The position numbers were made by a program, and so were the translations under genes. A stretch of DNA of 64,000 bases, taken from assembly GCF_002803095.1 (NCBI RefSeq), contig NZ_PGLR01000002.1, forward strand, positions 1 to 64,000, in the 5' to 3' direction. The notes beneath the pieces were generated by a model. It ran no database searches and was not told the origin of the DNA. It was given only the letters and a program-made list of their open reading frames with translations. Source of the DNA: Pseudomonas sp. ZH-FAD. Lineage in GTDB: Bacteria > Pseudomonadota > Gammaproteobacteria > Pseudomonadales > Pseudomonadaceae. The first letter of the stretch is position 1, and each line of letters begins with the position of its first letter. This document shows positions 17,462 to 26,243 of this stretch, one piece after another.

Positions 17462-18016
17462 TCAACGACCGCCGCGCCAGGCTGCGAGCACGCGCTCGCG
17501 CATCGCCCGGCGGTCCTGCAGGCGATCGATCAGTTGCTCGGCCAGGTCGAGCCAATGGGGATCGGCCTTGGCCTGAACCACCGAAAGGCCGGAGGCGAGG
17601 TTGGCCCATGTCGGAGGCAGGCGGCCGTGACGCAGGGCGAAGCCGCCGTCGCGGTCGCGCGCCAGATAGCGTACGCGGGTGATGCCGGCCAGCAGGATAC
17701 GGCCGTAGCACATCAGGCAGGGCTCGAGGCTGACGTAGAGGGTCAGACCTCGGCGGTCGACCTGCGTATGCTCGGTTTCGAGCTGATCGAGCACCTGCAT
17801 TTCGGCGTGGGCGGCGCTGGCGTAGACCGAGGCGAACACCTGATTGCGGCCACTGCACAGCAGTTCGCCTGCCTCGTCCACCAGCAAGGCGCCGACTGCG
17901 TAACAGCCTTCCTCGACCGCCAGCAGGGCCTGTTCGCAGCATAGCCTTGCCCAGGTGTCATCGGCATGGGTGCTGGCGGGTGCCTGCTGCAACAGGGCGA
18001 GATGCTCGGGGTTCAT
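17462..18016 (-). CDS. Nucleoside/cytidine deaminase-fold protein
   Basis: A 184-residue zinc deaminase of the CDA/TadA-like superfamily. The zinc site is complete: His70-Ala-Glu72 (HAE) and Cys100-Leu-Met-Cys103 (PCLMC). The catalytic proton shuttle is Glu72. Substrate is not obvious; family members act on cytosine, guanine or tRNA adenosine, and this one is too divergent from TadA in its C-terminal half to assume tRNA editing. The start at 18016 was chosen for GGAG five bases upstream; the frame continues to 18103 without a site. It lies next to phhR, convergent with it across a REP pair. Confidence 0.85.
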   Translation of the reverse strand: MNPEHLALLQQAPASTHADDTWARLCCEQALLAVEEGCYAVGALLVDEAGELLCSGRNQVFASVYASAAHAEMQVLDQLETEHTQVDRRGLTLYVSLEPCLMCYGRILLAGITRVRYLARDRDGGFALRHGRLPPTWANLASGLSVVQAKADPHWLDLAEQLIDRLQDRRAMRERVLAAWRGGR

Positions 18017-18059
18017 GGCGTCTCCAGGGCCGGCGATGTGTCGCCGGAGTATGGCCTGC

Positions 18060-18224
18060 CATTTGGCCGGTGCCCTACGACCTTGGTGCAATAGGCAAGG
18101 CAAGGGGCTGCGGAGACACTGAGCACGTCCCGATCATCCTGCGTGATTTGGGTGCAAGCGTTTCCGCATTCCTTTCGAGGAATGCCTTGAATGGGCGGGC
18201 GACCAATTTGGTCGCCCTTTTTTT
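18060..18224 (+). ncRNA. Candidate small RNA ending in a strong terminator
   Basis: On the + strand this gap has no gene. It contains GCATTCCT-TTCG-AGGAATGC (UUCG-type tetraloop stem) followed by GGGCGACCAA-T-TTGGTCGCCC and seven Ts at 18218-18224. The nearest + strand gene ends at 17375, so the terminator has no protein-coding transcript to end unless phhR mRNA reads across the opposing deaminase gene. The 5' end given is a guess; I recognise no known Pseudomonas sRNA. Confidence 0.4.
18197..18224 (+). terminator. Rho-independent terminator
   Basis: Stem GGGCGACCAA / TTGGTCGCCC (18197-18217) followed by a T run. The T run is on the + strand only. Confidence 0.8.
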
Positions 18225-18244
18225 GCCCGGAATTTTGCCTGGCG

Positions 18245-19132
18245 CTACACGCCCTGGTTCAGCCGGTCGATCAGCGCGCGCACGCTGCCCGGCAGCGCGT
18301 CCAGCTCACGCACCAGCATGCTGCGTTCGCGCACCGCCCAGGCTTCGTCCAGCTGCAGGATGGCCAGCTGCATGGTGCGGCTGTGCCGGCGTGCGGCCGA
18401 CTCGGGAATGATGCCGATGCCGACGCCGCCTTCGATCATTCGGCAGATCGCCTCGAAGCTCGATACCTGGATACGCAGGGCCAGGTTGCCGCCGAGTTTC
18501 TCCACCTGTTCACGCAGGAAGCTCAGCAGCGTGCTGCCCTCGTGCAGGCCGATATGCTGATAGGCGAGGGTGTCGTTGAAACTCACCGATTGCCGCTTCG
18601 CCAGTGCATGGCCCAGGGGTACGGCCAGCACCAGACGGTCGGTGCTGAAGTGCAGCACCTGCAGGCCGGGCGCCTGTACCGGGCCGGCGATGATGCCGAG
18701 ATCCGCCGCGCCATCGAGTACGCCACGGACGATATCGCGACTCAGACGCTCCTGCAGGTCGACGGTGACGCCCGGGCGCTCGGCGAGAAAACCGGCCAGC
18801 ACTTCGGGGAGAAATTCGGTCACTGCCGTGGTGTTGGCGAAGATGCGGATATGCCCGGCGGCGTCGGTGCCGTATTCGGTGAATTCGCTTTTCAGGTAGT
18901 CCACCTGGCGCATGATCAGCCGCGCATGCTGCAGCAGGCGTTGGCCGGCCGGGGTCAGCTCGACACCACGGCTGTCGCGGTACAGCAGGCGGCTGCCGAG
19001 CTGACTTTCCAGCGCCTTGATCCGCGCGCTGGCGGCGGCCGGCGAGAGGAAGGCCTTGCGCGCGCCCTGGGTCAGGCTGGGCGACTCGGCAATGTGGATG
19101 AACAGGCGCAGGTCGGGCAGATCGAAATGCAT
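18245..19132 (-). CDS. LysR regulator of the itaconate cluster (RipR-like)
   Basis: A 295-residue LTTR: winged helix-turn-helix at about 5-62 (FIHIAESPSLTQGARKAFLS, ending SRLLYRDSRGVELTPAG) and a periplasmic-binding-fold effector domain (about 90-295). It is divergent from the itaconyl-CoA hydratase gene, the position of the LysR gene (PA0877) in the P. aeruginosa itaconate cluster, so itaconate or itaconyl-CoA is the expected effector. The intergenic gap (19133-19329) holds a REP pair and GCATGC-N6-GCATGC at 19276-19293, a possible operator. It clearly resembles the second LysR in this window (28702-29622) in the LRIQVxSFEAICRMI segment, so the two are paralogues. Confidence 0.9.
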   Translation of the reverse strand: MHFDLPDLRLFIHIAESPSLTQGARKAFLSPAAASARIKALESQLGSRLLYRDSRGVELTPAGQRLLQHARLIMRQVDYLKSEFTEYGTDAAGHIRIFANTTAVTEFLPEVLAGFLAERPGVTVDLQERLSRDIVRGVLDGAADLGIIAGPVQAPGLQVLHFSTDRLVLAVPLGHALAKRQSVSFNDTLAYQHIGLHEGSTLLSFLREQVEKLGGNLALRIQVSSFEAICRMIEGGVGIGIIPESAARRHSRTMQLAILQLDEAWAVRERSMLVRELDALPGSVRALIDRLNQGV

Positions 19133-19148
19133 GGGTTCCTCTGCTTCT

Positions 19149-19213
19149 GTGGGAGGGGCTTTAGCCGCGACGCCCTGGCTTCCCCGGAAACATCGCGGCT
19201 AAAGCCCCTCCCA
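19149..19213. repeat. REP inverted pair, family C
   Basis: TGTGGGAGGGGCTTTAGCCGCGA pairs with TCGCGGCTAAAGCCCCTCCCA. It lies between the divergent LysR and ich genes. The same family occurs at 26093-26229. Confidence 0.85.
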
Positions 19214-19329
19214 TATAGAAATATGGTGTTAAGCATATCCGAACGCTGGTTTAAATAAATGCGGATTCTCTGAACGCATGCAGCATCGCATGCTCCAGCT
19301 CACACAAGAACCGAGCTGGAACCTGCCCC

Positions 19330-20157
19330 ATGAGTGACTCTGCTTTTTCCGCCTGGATCGGCCGTAGCGAAGAGGCCCACGATCAACTCAGCCGCAATCT
19401 GGTCAAGCGCATCGCTGCCACCTTTGGCGAAGCCACGCCGGTCCATGGCGAGGCGCTGCCGCCGCTGTGGCACTGGGCGTTCTTTCAGGAACCCATTGCC
19501 GAGAGTGGCCTGGGCGAGGACGGCCATCCGGCGCGCGGAGGCTTTCTGCCGCCGGCCGACAACCGCAACCGCATGTGGGCCGGCGGCCGTATCGAGTTCA
19601 TCCAGCCGCTGCGGGTGGGTGGCGAAGCCAGCCGGGTATCGACCATCAAGCACATCGAGGAAAAGCACGGCCGCACCGGCGCGCTGCTGTTCGTCACCGT
19701 GCAGCACGACTACCTGGAGGACGGCCAACTGGCCATCCGCGAAGAGCAGGACATCGTCTACCGCGAGCCCAGCCCGCCCAAGGCCAGCAGCGGCGAGCCG
19801 CTGGTTGCTGGCGACTGGCGCGAGGCGGTGACCCCCAGCAGCACACTGCTGTTTCGCTACAGCGCCGTGACCTTCAACGGCCACCGCATCCACTACGACT
19901 GGCCCTACGTCACCGAAACCGAAGGCTACGGCGGCCTGGTGGTGCACGGTCCACTGATTGCCACCCTGAACCTGCGCGCTTTCTGTCGCGCCAACCCGCA
20001 GGCGCGCCTGCGTCATTTCGCCTATCGCGGCCTGCGCCCGCTCATCGCGCCGCAGCCGTTCGAGGTGGGTGGGCGCATCAGCGGCGAGGGCCAGGCCGAG
20101 CTGTGGGCGGGTAACGAGGCCGGCCTGGCGCAGCGCGCCGACGTGCAATTCGACTGA
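19330..20157 (+). CDS. ich: Itaconyl-CoA hydratase
   Basis: A 275-residue double-hotdog MaoC/FAS1-type hydratase. In itaconate breakdown it adds water to itaconyl-CoA to give (S)-citramalyl-CoA. The catalytic stretch lies at about 176-215: FNGHRIHYDWPYVTETEGY and GGLVVHGPL, with the Asp-His type active site typical of these hydratases. The first half (PPADNRNRMWAGGRIEFIQPL) is the structural hotdog of the mesaconyl-CoA hydratase type. It is the first gene of the rightward itaconate operon, divergent from the LysR gene. The ribosome site is weak. The assignment rests on family plus the neighbouring CoA transferase and lyase. Confidence 0.88.
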   Translation: MSDSAFSAWIGRSEEAHDQLSRNLVKRIAATFGEATPVHGEALPPLWHWAFFQEPIAESGLGEDGHPARGGFLPPADNRNRMWAGGRIEFIQPLRVGGEASRVSTIKHIEEKHGRTGALLFVTVQHDYLEDGQLAIREEQDIVYREPSPPKASSGEPLVAGDWREAVTPSSTLLFRYSAVTFNGHRIHYDWPYVTETEGYGGLVVHGPLIATLNLRAFCRANPQARLRHFAYRGLRPLIAPQPFEVGGRISGEGQAELWAGNEAGLAQRADVQFD

Positions 20158-20161
20158 TTGT

Positions 20162-20212
20162 GTAGCCCGGATGCAATCCGGGAAATCGCTCCCGGATTGC
20201 ATCCGGGCTACG
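20162..20212. repeat. REP inverted pair, family B
   Basis: GTAGCCCGGATGCAATCCGGG and its complement lie between ich and the acyl-CoA dehydrogenase gene, so an operon-internal REP. Related units occur at 1711-1730 and inside glk at 60149-60170. Confidence 0.9.
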
Positions 20213-20230
20213 GATTACCGAGGAACTGTG

Positions 20231-21394
20231 ATGAACCCCAACAACAACGAAGAACTCAACGCCATCCGTGAAGGCGTGCGCGCCCTGTGCGCGGAGTTTC
20301 CTGCCGAATACTGGCGCAAGATCGATGAGGAGAAGGGCTTCCCGGAAGCCTTCGTCACGGCCATGACCGAAGCCGGCTGGTTGTCGGCGATGATCCCGGA
20401 AGAGTATGGCGGCTCGGGTCTGGGCCTGGCCGAGGCGTCGGTGATCCTCGAGGAGGTCAACCACTGCGGCGGCAACTCCGGCACCATCCACGGGCAGATG
20501 TACAACATGTTCACCCTGCTGCGTAACGGCAGTGAGGAGCAGAAGCGCTATTACCTGCCCAAGCTGGCCAGCGGCGAGCTGCGCCTGCAGTCGATGGGCG
20601 TCACCGAGCCGACCACCGGCACCGACACCACCAAGATCAAGACCACCGCCGTGCGCCAAGGCGACAAGTATGTGATCAACGGGCAGAAGGTGTGGATCTC
20701 GCGCGTGCAGCATTCCGATCTGATGATCCTGCTGGCGCGTACCACGCCGCTGGCCGAGGTGCAGCGCAAGTCTGAGGGCATGTCGATCTTCCTGGTCGAT
20801 CTGCGCGAGGCCATCGGCAACGGCCTGACCGTGCAGCCGATCGCCAACATGGTCAACCACGAGACCAACGAGCTGTTCTTCGACAACCTGGAAATCCCCG
20901 CCAGCAGCTTGATCGGCGAAGAAGGCAAGGGCTTTCGCTACATCCTCGACGGCCTCAATGCCGAGCGCACGCTGATCGCTGCCGAGTGCATCGGCGATGG
21001 CCGTTGGTTCATCGAGAAGTCCGCGCAATATGCCCGCGATCGTGTGGTGTTCGGCCGGCCCATCGGCCAGAACCAGGGCGTGCAATTTCCCATCGCCGAG
21101 GCGCACATCGAGATCGAGGCCGCCGACCTGATGCGCTGGCGCGCCTGCGAGGAATACGACGCCGGGCGCAACGCTGGGGCAGCGGCGAACATGGCCAAGT
21201 ACCTGGCGGCCAAGGCCAGCTGGGAGGCGGCCAACGCCTGCCTGCAGACCCATGGCGGCTTCGGTTTCGCCAACGAATACGACGTCGAGCGCAAGTTCCG
21301 CGAAACCCGCCTGTACCAGGTGGCGCCGATCTCCACCAACCTGATCCTGAGCTACGTGGCCGAGCATTTGCTCGAGCTGCCGCGTTCGTTCTGA
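20231..21394 (+). CDS. Acyl-CoA dehydrogenase of the itaconate cluster
   Basis: A 387-residue FAD-dependent acyl-CoA dehydrogenase: helical N-domain, beta-domain motif SMGVTEPTTGTDTT (121-134), C-terminal helices. The usual catalytic YEGT glutamate near the end is replaced: RLYQVAPISTN has Tyr362-Gln363. A candidate base is instead Glu245 in LNAERTLIA, the position used in isovaleryl-CoA dehydrogenase. The equivalent gene in P. aeruginosa (PA0879) belongs to the cluster but is not one of the three core enzymes. The substrate may be a branched C5 thioester such as methylsuccinyl-CoA; that is inference. The start at 20231 has GAGGAA upstream; MmgE/PrpD follows ten bases after the stop. Confidence 0.86.
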   Translation: MNPNNNEELNAIREGVRALCAEFPAEYWRKIDEEKGFPEAFVTAMTEAGWLSAMIPEEYGGSGLGLAEASVILEEVNHCGGNSGTIHGQMYNMFTLLRNGSEEQKRYYLPKLASGELRLQSMGVTEPTTGTDTTKIKTTAVRQGDKYVINGQKVWISRVQHSDLMILLARTTPLAEVQRKSEGMSIFLVDLREAIGNGLTVQPIANMVNHETNELFFDNLEIPASSLIGEEGKGFRYILDGLNAERTLIAAECIGDGRWFIEKSAQYARDRVVFGRPIGQNQGVQFPIAEAHIEIEAADLMRWRACEEYDAGRNAGAAANMAKYLAAKASWEAANACLQTHGGFGFANEYDVERKFRETRLYQVAPISTNLILSYVAEHLLELPRSF

Positions 21395-21404
21395 GGCCGC
21401 GACC

Positions 21405-22757
21405 ATGAGCAAGCACACTCAACAACTGGCCGCGTTCCTTGCCGAGCTGTCCTACGAGCAGATTCCCGAGCACGTGCTGGATCGCACCGAAGACCTGTTC
21501 CTCGACTGGCTCGGTTCGGCCCTGGCCAGCGAGGGCGCGCGGCCGATCCCGCTGTTCGAGGCCTATGCGCAGAAGATGGGCCCGGCCGATGGCCCCGCGC
21601 GCATCCTGGTCAATGGCCGTGGCACCTCGGCGTACTTCGCGGCGCTGGTCAACGGTGCGTCGTCTCATCTGGTGGAGCAGGACGACCTGCACAACAGCTC
21701 GGTGCTGCACCCGGCCACCGTGGTCTTCCCGGCCGCTTTGGCGGCGGCGCAGGACCTGGGCAAGTCCGGCCGCGAACTGCTGCTGGCCTCGGTGGCCGGC
21801 TACGAGGCGGGCATTCGCATCGGCGAATTCCTCGGTCGCTCGCATTACCGCATCTTCCACACCACGGCCACGGTGGGCACCCTGGCCGCTGCCGTGGCGG
21901 TGGGCAAGCTGCTGGACTTCGACCAGCAGCAGTTCATCCACCTGCTCGGTAATGCCGGTACCCAGGCCGCCGGGCTGTGGGAATTCCTGCGCGACGCCGC
22001 CGATTCCAAGCAGCTGCACACCGCCAAGGCGGCGGCCGATGGCCTGCTGGCCGCCTACTTCACCGAGCAGGGCCTGACCGGCGCGCAGAACATCCTCGAA
22101 GGCGAGCAGGGCATGGCCGCCGGCATGTCCCGCGATGCCGACCCGAGCAGGCTGTCGGATCGCCTCGGCCGGCGCTGGGCGCTGGTGGAAACCTCGTTCA
22201 AGTTTCACGCCTCCTGCCGCCACACCCATCCGGCGGCTGACGCGCTGCTCGACCTGATGCAGCGCGAAGGTTTGCGCCACGAGCAGATCGAGCGCGTCAT
22301 CGCCCGCGTGCATCAGGGCGCCATCGATGTGCTCGGCCGCGTGACCGTGCCGCAGACCGTGCACCAGGCCAAGTTCTCCATGGGCACCGTGCTCGGCCTG
22401 ATCGCCGTGCATGGCAGCGCGCAACTGACCGAGTTCGCCAACCTGGCCCTGCAGGACCCGGCCGTGGCCGCCTTCCGCGACAAGGTGCAGATGCGCCTGG
22501 ACCCAGAGGTGGATGTGGCTTACCCGCAGCGCTGGCTGGGCCGCGTCGAGGTTCTCACCACCGATGGTCGCACTCTGCGTGGCGCCATCGACGAGCCCAA
22601 GGGCGACCCCGGCAACACCCTCAGCCGCGCCGAGCTGGAAGACAAGTTCCGTCGCCTGCTGGCTTTCGCCGGCCAGCGCAGCAGCGATGAGGCCGGCGTG
22701 CTGATCGAGCGGGTCTGGCGCCTGCGCCAGACCGACGACCTGAGCCAGTTGGCCTGA
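21405..22757 (+). CDS. MmgE/PrpD family protein
   Basis: A 450-residue member of the MmgE/PrpD family, which includes 2-methylcitrate dehydratase and the animal/fungal cis-aconitate decarboxylase that makes itaconate. The all-alpha N-domain carries ILVNGRGTSAYFAALVNGASSH and VEQDDLHNSSVLHPATVVFP; later come the SFKFHASCRHTHPAAD and VPQTVHQAKFSMGTVLGLI blocks. It lies between the acyl-CoA dehydrogenase and itaconate CoA-transferase genes in tight spacing (nine bases to the next start), so co-transcribed. The precise reaction is unknown; a hydro-lyase, isomerase or decarboxylase acting on a tricarboxylate or citramalate-type acid is plausible. Confidence 0.85.
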   Translation: MSKHTQQLAAFLAELSYEQIPEHVLDRTEDLFLDWLGSALASEGARPIPLFEAYAQKMGPADGPARILVNGRGTSAYFAALVNGASSHLVEQDDLHNSSVLHPATVVFPAALAAAQDLGKSGRELLLASVAGYEAGIRIGEFLGRSHYRIFHTTATVGTLAAAVAVGKLLDFDQQQFIHLLGNAGTQAAGLWEFLRDAADSKQLHTAKAAADGLLAAYFTEQGLTGAQNILEGEQGMAAGMSRDADPSRLSDRLGRRWALVETSFKFHASCRHTHPAADALLDLMQREGLRHEQIERVIARVHQGAIDVLGRVTVPQTVHQAKFSMGTVLGLIAVHGSAQLTEFANLALQDPAVAAFRDKVQMRLDPEVDVAYPQRWLGRVEVLTTDGRTLRGAIDEPKGDPGNTLSRAELEDKFRRLLAFAGQRSSDEAGVLIERVWRLRQTDDLSQLA

Positions 22758-22765
22758 CCGAGGAC

Positions 22766-23974
22766 ATGGACATGAACAACGCACAACAACCACGGCCACT
22801 GGATGGCATCACCGTGGTCAGCCTGGAACATGCCATCGCTGCGCCGTTCTGCACCCGTCAGCTTGCCGACCTCGGCGCGCGGGTGATCAAGGTCGAGCGC
22901 CCCGGCAGTGGCGACTTCGCCCGTGGCTATGACGAGCGGGTCGATGGCCTGGCCTCGCATTTCGTCTGGACCAACCGCTCCAAGGAAAGCCTGACCCTCG
23001 ACCTCAAGCAGGACGATGCGATGCAGGTGCTGAGCAGCCTGCTGGCCAAGGCCGATGTACTGGTGCAGAACCTCGCACCGGGCGCCGCCGCGCGCATGGG
23101 CCTGTCGTTCGAGGCGCTGCACGAGCGCTTCCCGCAACTGATCGTCTGCGACATCTCCGGCTACGGCGAGGGCGGCCCGTACGAGCAGAAGAAGGCCTAC
23201 GACTTGCTGATCCAGAGCGAGGGCGGCTTTCTCTCCGTCACCGGCGGCGCTGGCGAGGAGGAGATGGCCAAGGCCGGCTGCTCCATCGCCGATATCGCCG
23301 CCGGCATGTACGCCTACACCGGCGTGCTGTCGGCTCTGATGCTGCGCGGCAAGACCGGTGTCGGCAGCCGCGTCGACGTATCGATGCTGGAAAGCCTGGT
23401 GGAGTGGATGAGCTACCCGCTGTACTACGCCTACGACGGCGCCACGCCGCCGCCGCGCGCTGGCGCCGCGCACTCGACCATCTACCCCTACGGCCCGTTC
23501 CCGGCCGGCGACGGCGGCACGGTGATGCTCGGCCTGCAGAACGAGCGTGAGTGGCAGGCGTTCTGCGCCAAGGTGCTGGAGCAGCCGGAGCTGGCTGGCG
23601 ACGAGCGCTTCTCGGCCAACTTCAAGCGCTCGGCCAACCGCGCCGAACTGCGTGCGCTGATCGTCGAAGCCTTCTCGCGCATGAGCACGGCGCAGGTGAT
23701 CGAGCGCCTGGAGCTGGCGCAGATCGCCAATGCCCAGGTCAACGACATGGCCGGCGTCTGGGCCCATCCGCAGCTTAAGGCGCGCCAGCGCTGGCGCCAG
23801 GTTGACAGCCCCAGCGGCAGCCTGCCGGCGCTGTTGCCGCCGGGGCGCAACAGCGCCTTCGAACCGCGCATGGATGCCATCCCGGCGTTGGGCCAGCACA
23901 CCGATGCGTTGCTCGCCGAGCTGGGTTATGCCGCTGGCGATATCCAGCGCCTGCATGAACAGGGGGCGGTATGA
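22766..23974 (+). CDS. ict: Itaconate CoA-transferase (class III)
   Basis: Activates itaconate with CoA from succinyl-CoA, the first step of itaconate breakdown. 402 residues, CaiB/BaiF (class III) fold: N-terminal Rossmann-like half with HAIAAPFCTRQLADLGARVIKVE, and the catalytic aspartate, which forms the mixed anhydride, expected at Asp176 in CSIADIAAGMYAY. It matches the position of PA0882 (ict/ripA), between the PrpD-like and lyase genes. ATG at 22766 is preceded by GAGG. A REP pair sits between this gene and ccl. The second class III transferase at 27331-28533 is a clear but distant paralogue. Confidence 0.9.
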   Translation: MDMNNAQQPRPLDGITVVSLEHAIAAPFCTRQLADLGARVIKVERPGSGDFARGYDERVDGLASHFVWTNRSKESLTLDLKQDDAMQVLSSLLAKADVLVQNLAPGAAARMGLSFEALHERFPQLIVCDISGYGEGGPYEQKKAYDLLIQSEGGFLSVTGGAGEEEMAKAGCSIADIAAGMYAYTGVLSALMLRGKTGVGSRVDVSMLESLVEWMSYPLYYAYDGATPPPRAGAAHSTIYPYGPFPAGDGGTVMLGLQNEREWQAFCAKVLEQPELAGDERFSANFKRSANRAELRALIVEAFSRMSTAQVIERLELAQIANAQVNDMAGVWAHPQLKARQRWRQVDSPSGSLPALLPPGRNSAFEPRMDAIPALGQHTDALLAELGYAAGDIQRLHEQGAV

Positions 23975-24014
23975 ACTCGCCTGTTTGCGGATTCAATCCG
24001 GTTGCGTGTCGTTG

Positions 24015-24074
24015 CGTAGGGTGCGCTGTGCGCACCGATGAATCCAGAAGCTGGTGCGCACGGCGCACCCTACG
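24015..24074. repeat. REP inverted pair, family A
   Basis: CGTAGGGTGCGCTGTGCGCACC pairs with GGTGCGCACGGCGCACCCTACG. It ends nine bases before the ccl start codon and so forms most of its leader. Confidence 0.9.
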
Positions 24075-24083
24075 GGGCAAGGT

Positions 24084-24905
24084 ATGAATTCACAGATCAT
24101 GCGCAGCGCCCTGTTCGTGCCGGCGAGCCGCCCGGAGCGCATTCCCAAGGCGCTCGCCGTCGGTGCCGACGCGGTCATCGTCGACCTCGAAGACGCCGTA
24201 CAGGAGAGCCTCAAGGTCGAGGCCCGGACCAATCTCGAAGCCTTCCTCACGGCCAACCCTGAAGCGCGGCTGCTGGTGCGCATCAACGCCCCGGAGCATG
24301 CCGGGCACGGCGCCGATATCGAACTCTGCGGCCGTCATGCCGGTGTCATCGGCGTACTGCTGCCCAAGGTGGAAAGTGCTGCGCAGGTGGCGCGCGTGGC
24401 GGCCTGCGGCAAGCCGGTGTGGCCGATCATCGAGAGTGCAGCGGGGCTGCTGGCGCTGGCGGAAATCGCCCGCGCTGGAGGCGTCGAGCGCCTGTCCTTC
24501 GGCGCCCTCGACCTGGGGCTGGACCTGGGTCTGAGCAGCGGCAGCGCCGCGGCCGAACGCATCCTCGACCAGGCCCGTTATGCCTTGCTGCTGCATTCGC
24601 GCACGGCCGGCCTGGCCGCGCCGCTGGACAGCGTATTTCCCGCCATCGAAGACCGCGACGGCCTGGCCCGCACCGCGCGCGATGCCCGCGACATGGGCTT
24701 CGACGGTTTGCTCTGCATCCACCCGACCCAGGTGGCGCTCGTCCACGACGCCTTGCGCCCGACGGATCAGGAGCTGGCCTGGGCACGCCGGGTGATGGCA
24801 GCGGCCAGCAGCGGCGAAGGGGTATTCGTGGTCGACGGCCAGATGGTCGACGCCCCCGTACTCGGTCGCGCTCGTCGTCTGCTGCAACGCGCAGGAGAAC
24901 CGTAG
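24084..24905 (+). CDS. ccl: (S)-citramalyl-CoA lyase
   Basis: A 273-residue CitE/HpcH-family TIM-barrel lyase that splits citramalyl-CoA into pyruvate and acetyl-CoA, the last step of itaconate catabolism. Family motifs: LFVPASRPERIPKAL at the start, VIVDLEDAV, VRINAPEH, LLPKVESA, SFGALDLGLDLG, VFPAIEDRDG, and CIHPTQV. The start at 24084 is nine bases after a REP pair; its ribosome site (GGGGCAAGG) is partly built from the flank of that repeat. ATG at 24099 is an alternative. Order and identity match PA0883 (ripC). Confidence 0.9.
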   Translation: MNSQIMRSALFVPASRPERIPKALAVGADAVIVDLEDAVQESLKVEARTNLEAFLTANPEARLLVRINAPEHAGHGADIELCGRHAGVIGVLLPKVESAAQVARVAACGKPVWPIIESAAGLLALAEIARAGGVERLSFGALDLGLDLGLSSGSAAAERILDQARYALLLHSRTAGLAAPLDSVFPAIEDRDGLARTARDARDMGFDGLLCIHPTQVALVHDALRPTDQELAWARRVMAAASSGEGVFVVDGQMVDAPVLGRARRLLQRAGEP

Positions 24906-24960
24906 GAGCCCGCTTGCGGGCGATGCTTCTCAGCAGATCGCCGACACGCCGGCTCCTACA
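24902..24960. repeat. REP-like inverted pair
   Basis: GTAGGAGCCCGCTTGCGGGCGA faces TCGCCGACACGCCGGCTCCTAC between ccl and dctP1. Confidence 0.7.
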
Positions 24961-25026
24961 AAAAACGGCTGGCTGCCGAGGCAGTCAGCCACCTTGTAAC
25001 CACGTACCAACCTACAAAAACAATGA

Positions 25027-26031
<1,005 letters not shown>

Positions 26032-26044
26032 GTGTTCCCCCTGG

Positions 26045-26080
26045 CATGAAAACGCCCGGCTTGTGCCGGGCGTTTTCATG
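26045..26080. terminator. Terminator after dctP1
   Basis: CATGAAAACGCCCGGC, loop TTGT, GCCGGGCGTTTTCATG: perfect 16-base arms. The A and T tracts inside the stem make it usable from both sides. Confidence 0.9.
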
Positions 26081-26092
26081 TCGCATGAGGGC

Positions 26093-26229
26093 GTCGCCGC
26101 TAAAGCCCCTCCCACAATATTGGAAGGGCGTAGCCTTTTGGGGCTGGCGATGGGGTGTGGCTAAAGCCGCACACCGTTCAGCTCTACCTCAGACCAGCGC
26201 CATCGTGTGGGAGGGGCTTTAGCCGCGAC
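26093..26229. repeat. REP inverted pair, family C
   Basis: GTCGCCGCTAAAGCCCCTCCCA at the left and TGTGGGAGGGGCTTTAGCCGCGAC at the right enclose about 90 bases that contain a further partial unit (GTGTGGCTAAAGCCGCACAC). It separates the dctP1 end from the convergent lyase gene. Confidence 0.85.
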
Positions 26230-26243
26230 TTGGCAGCCGAGCC

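Noticed and set aside
18017..18103. N-terminal extension of the deaminase
   Set aside because: The extra 29 codons lack a ribosome site, while ATG at 18016 has GGAG at the right distance.
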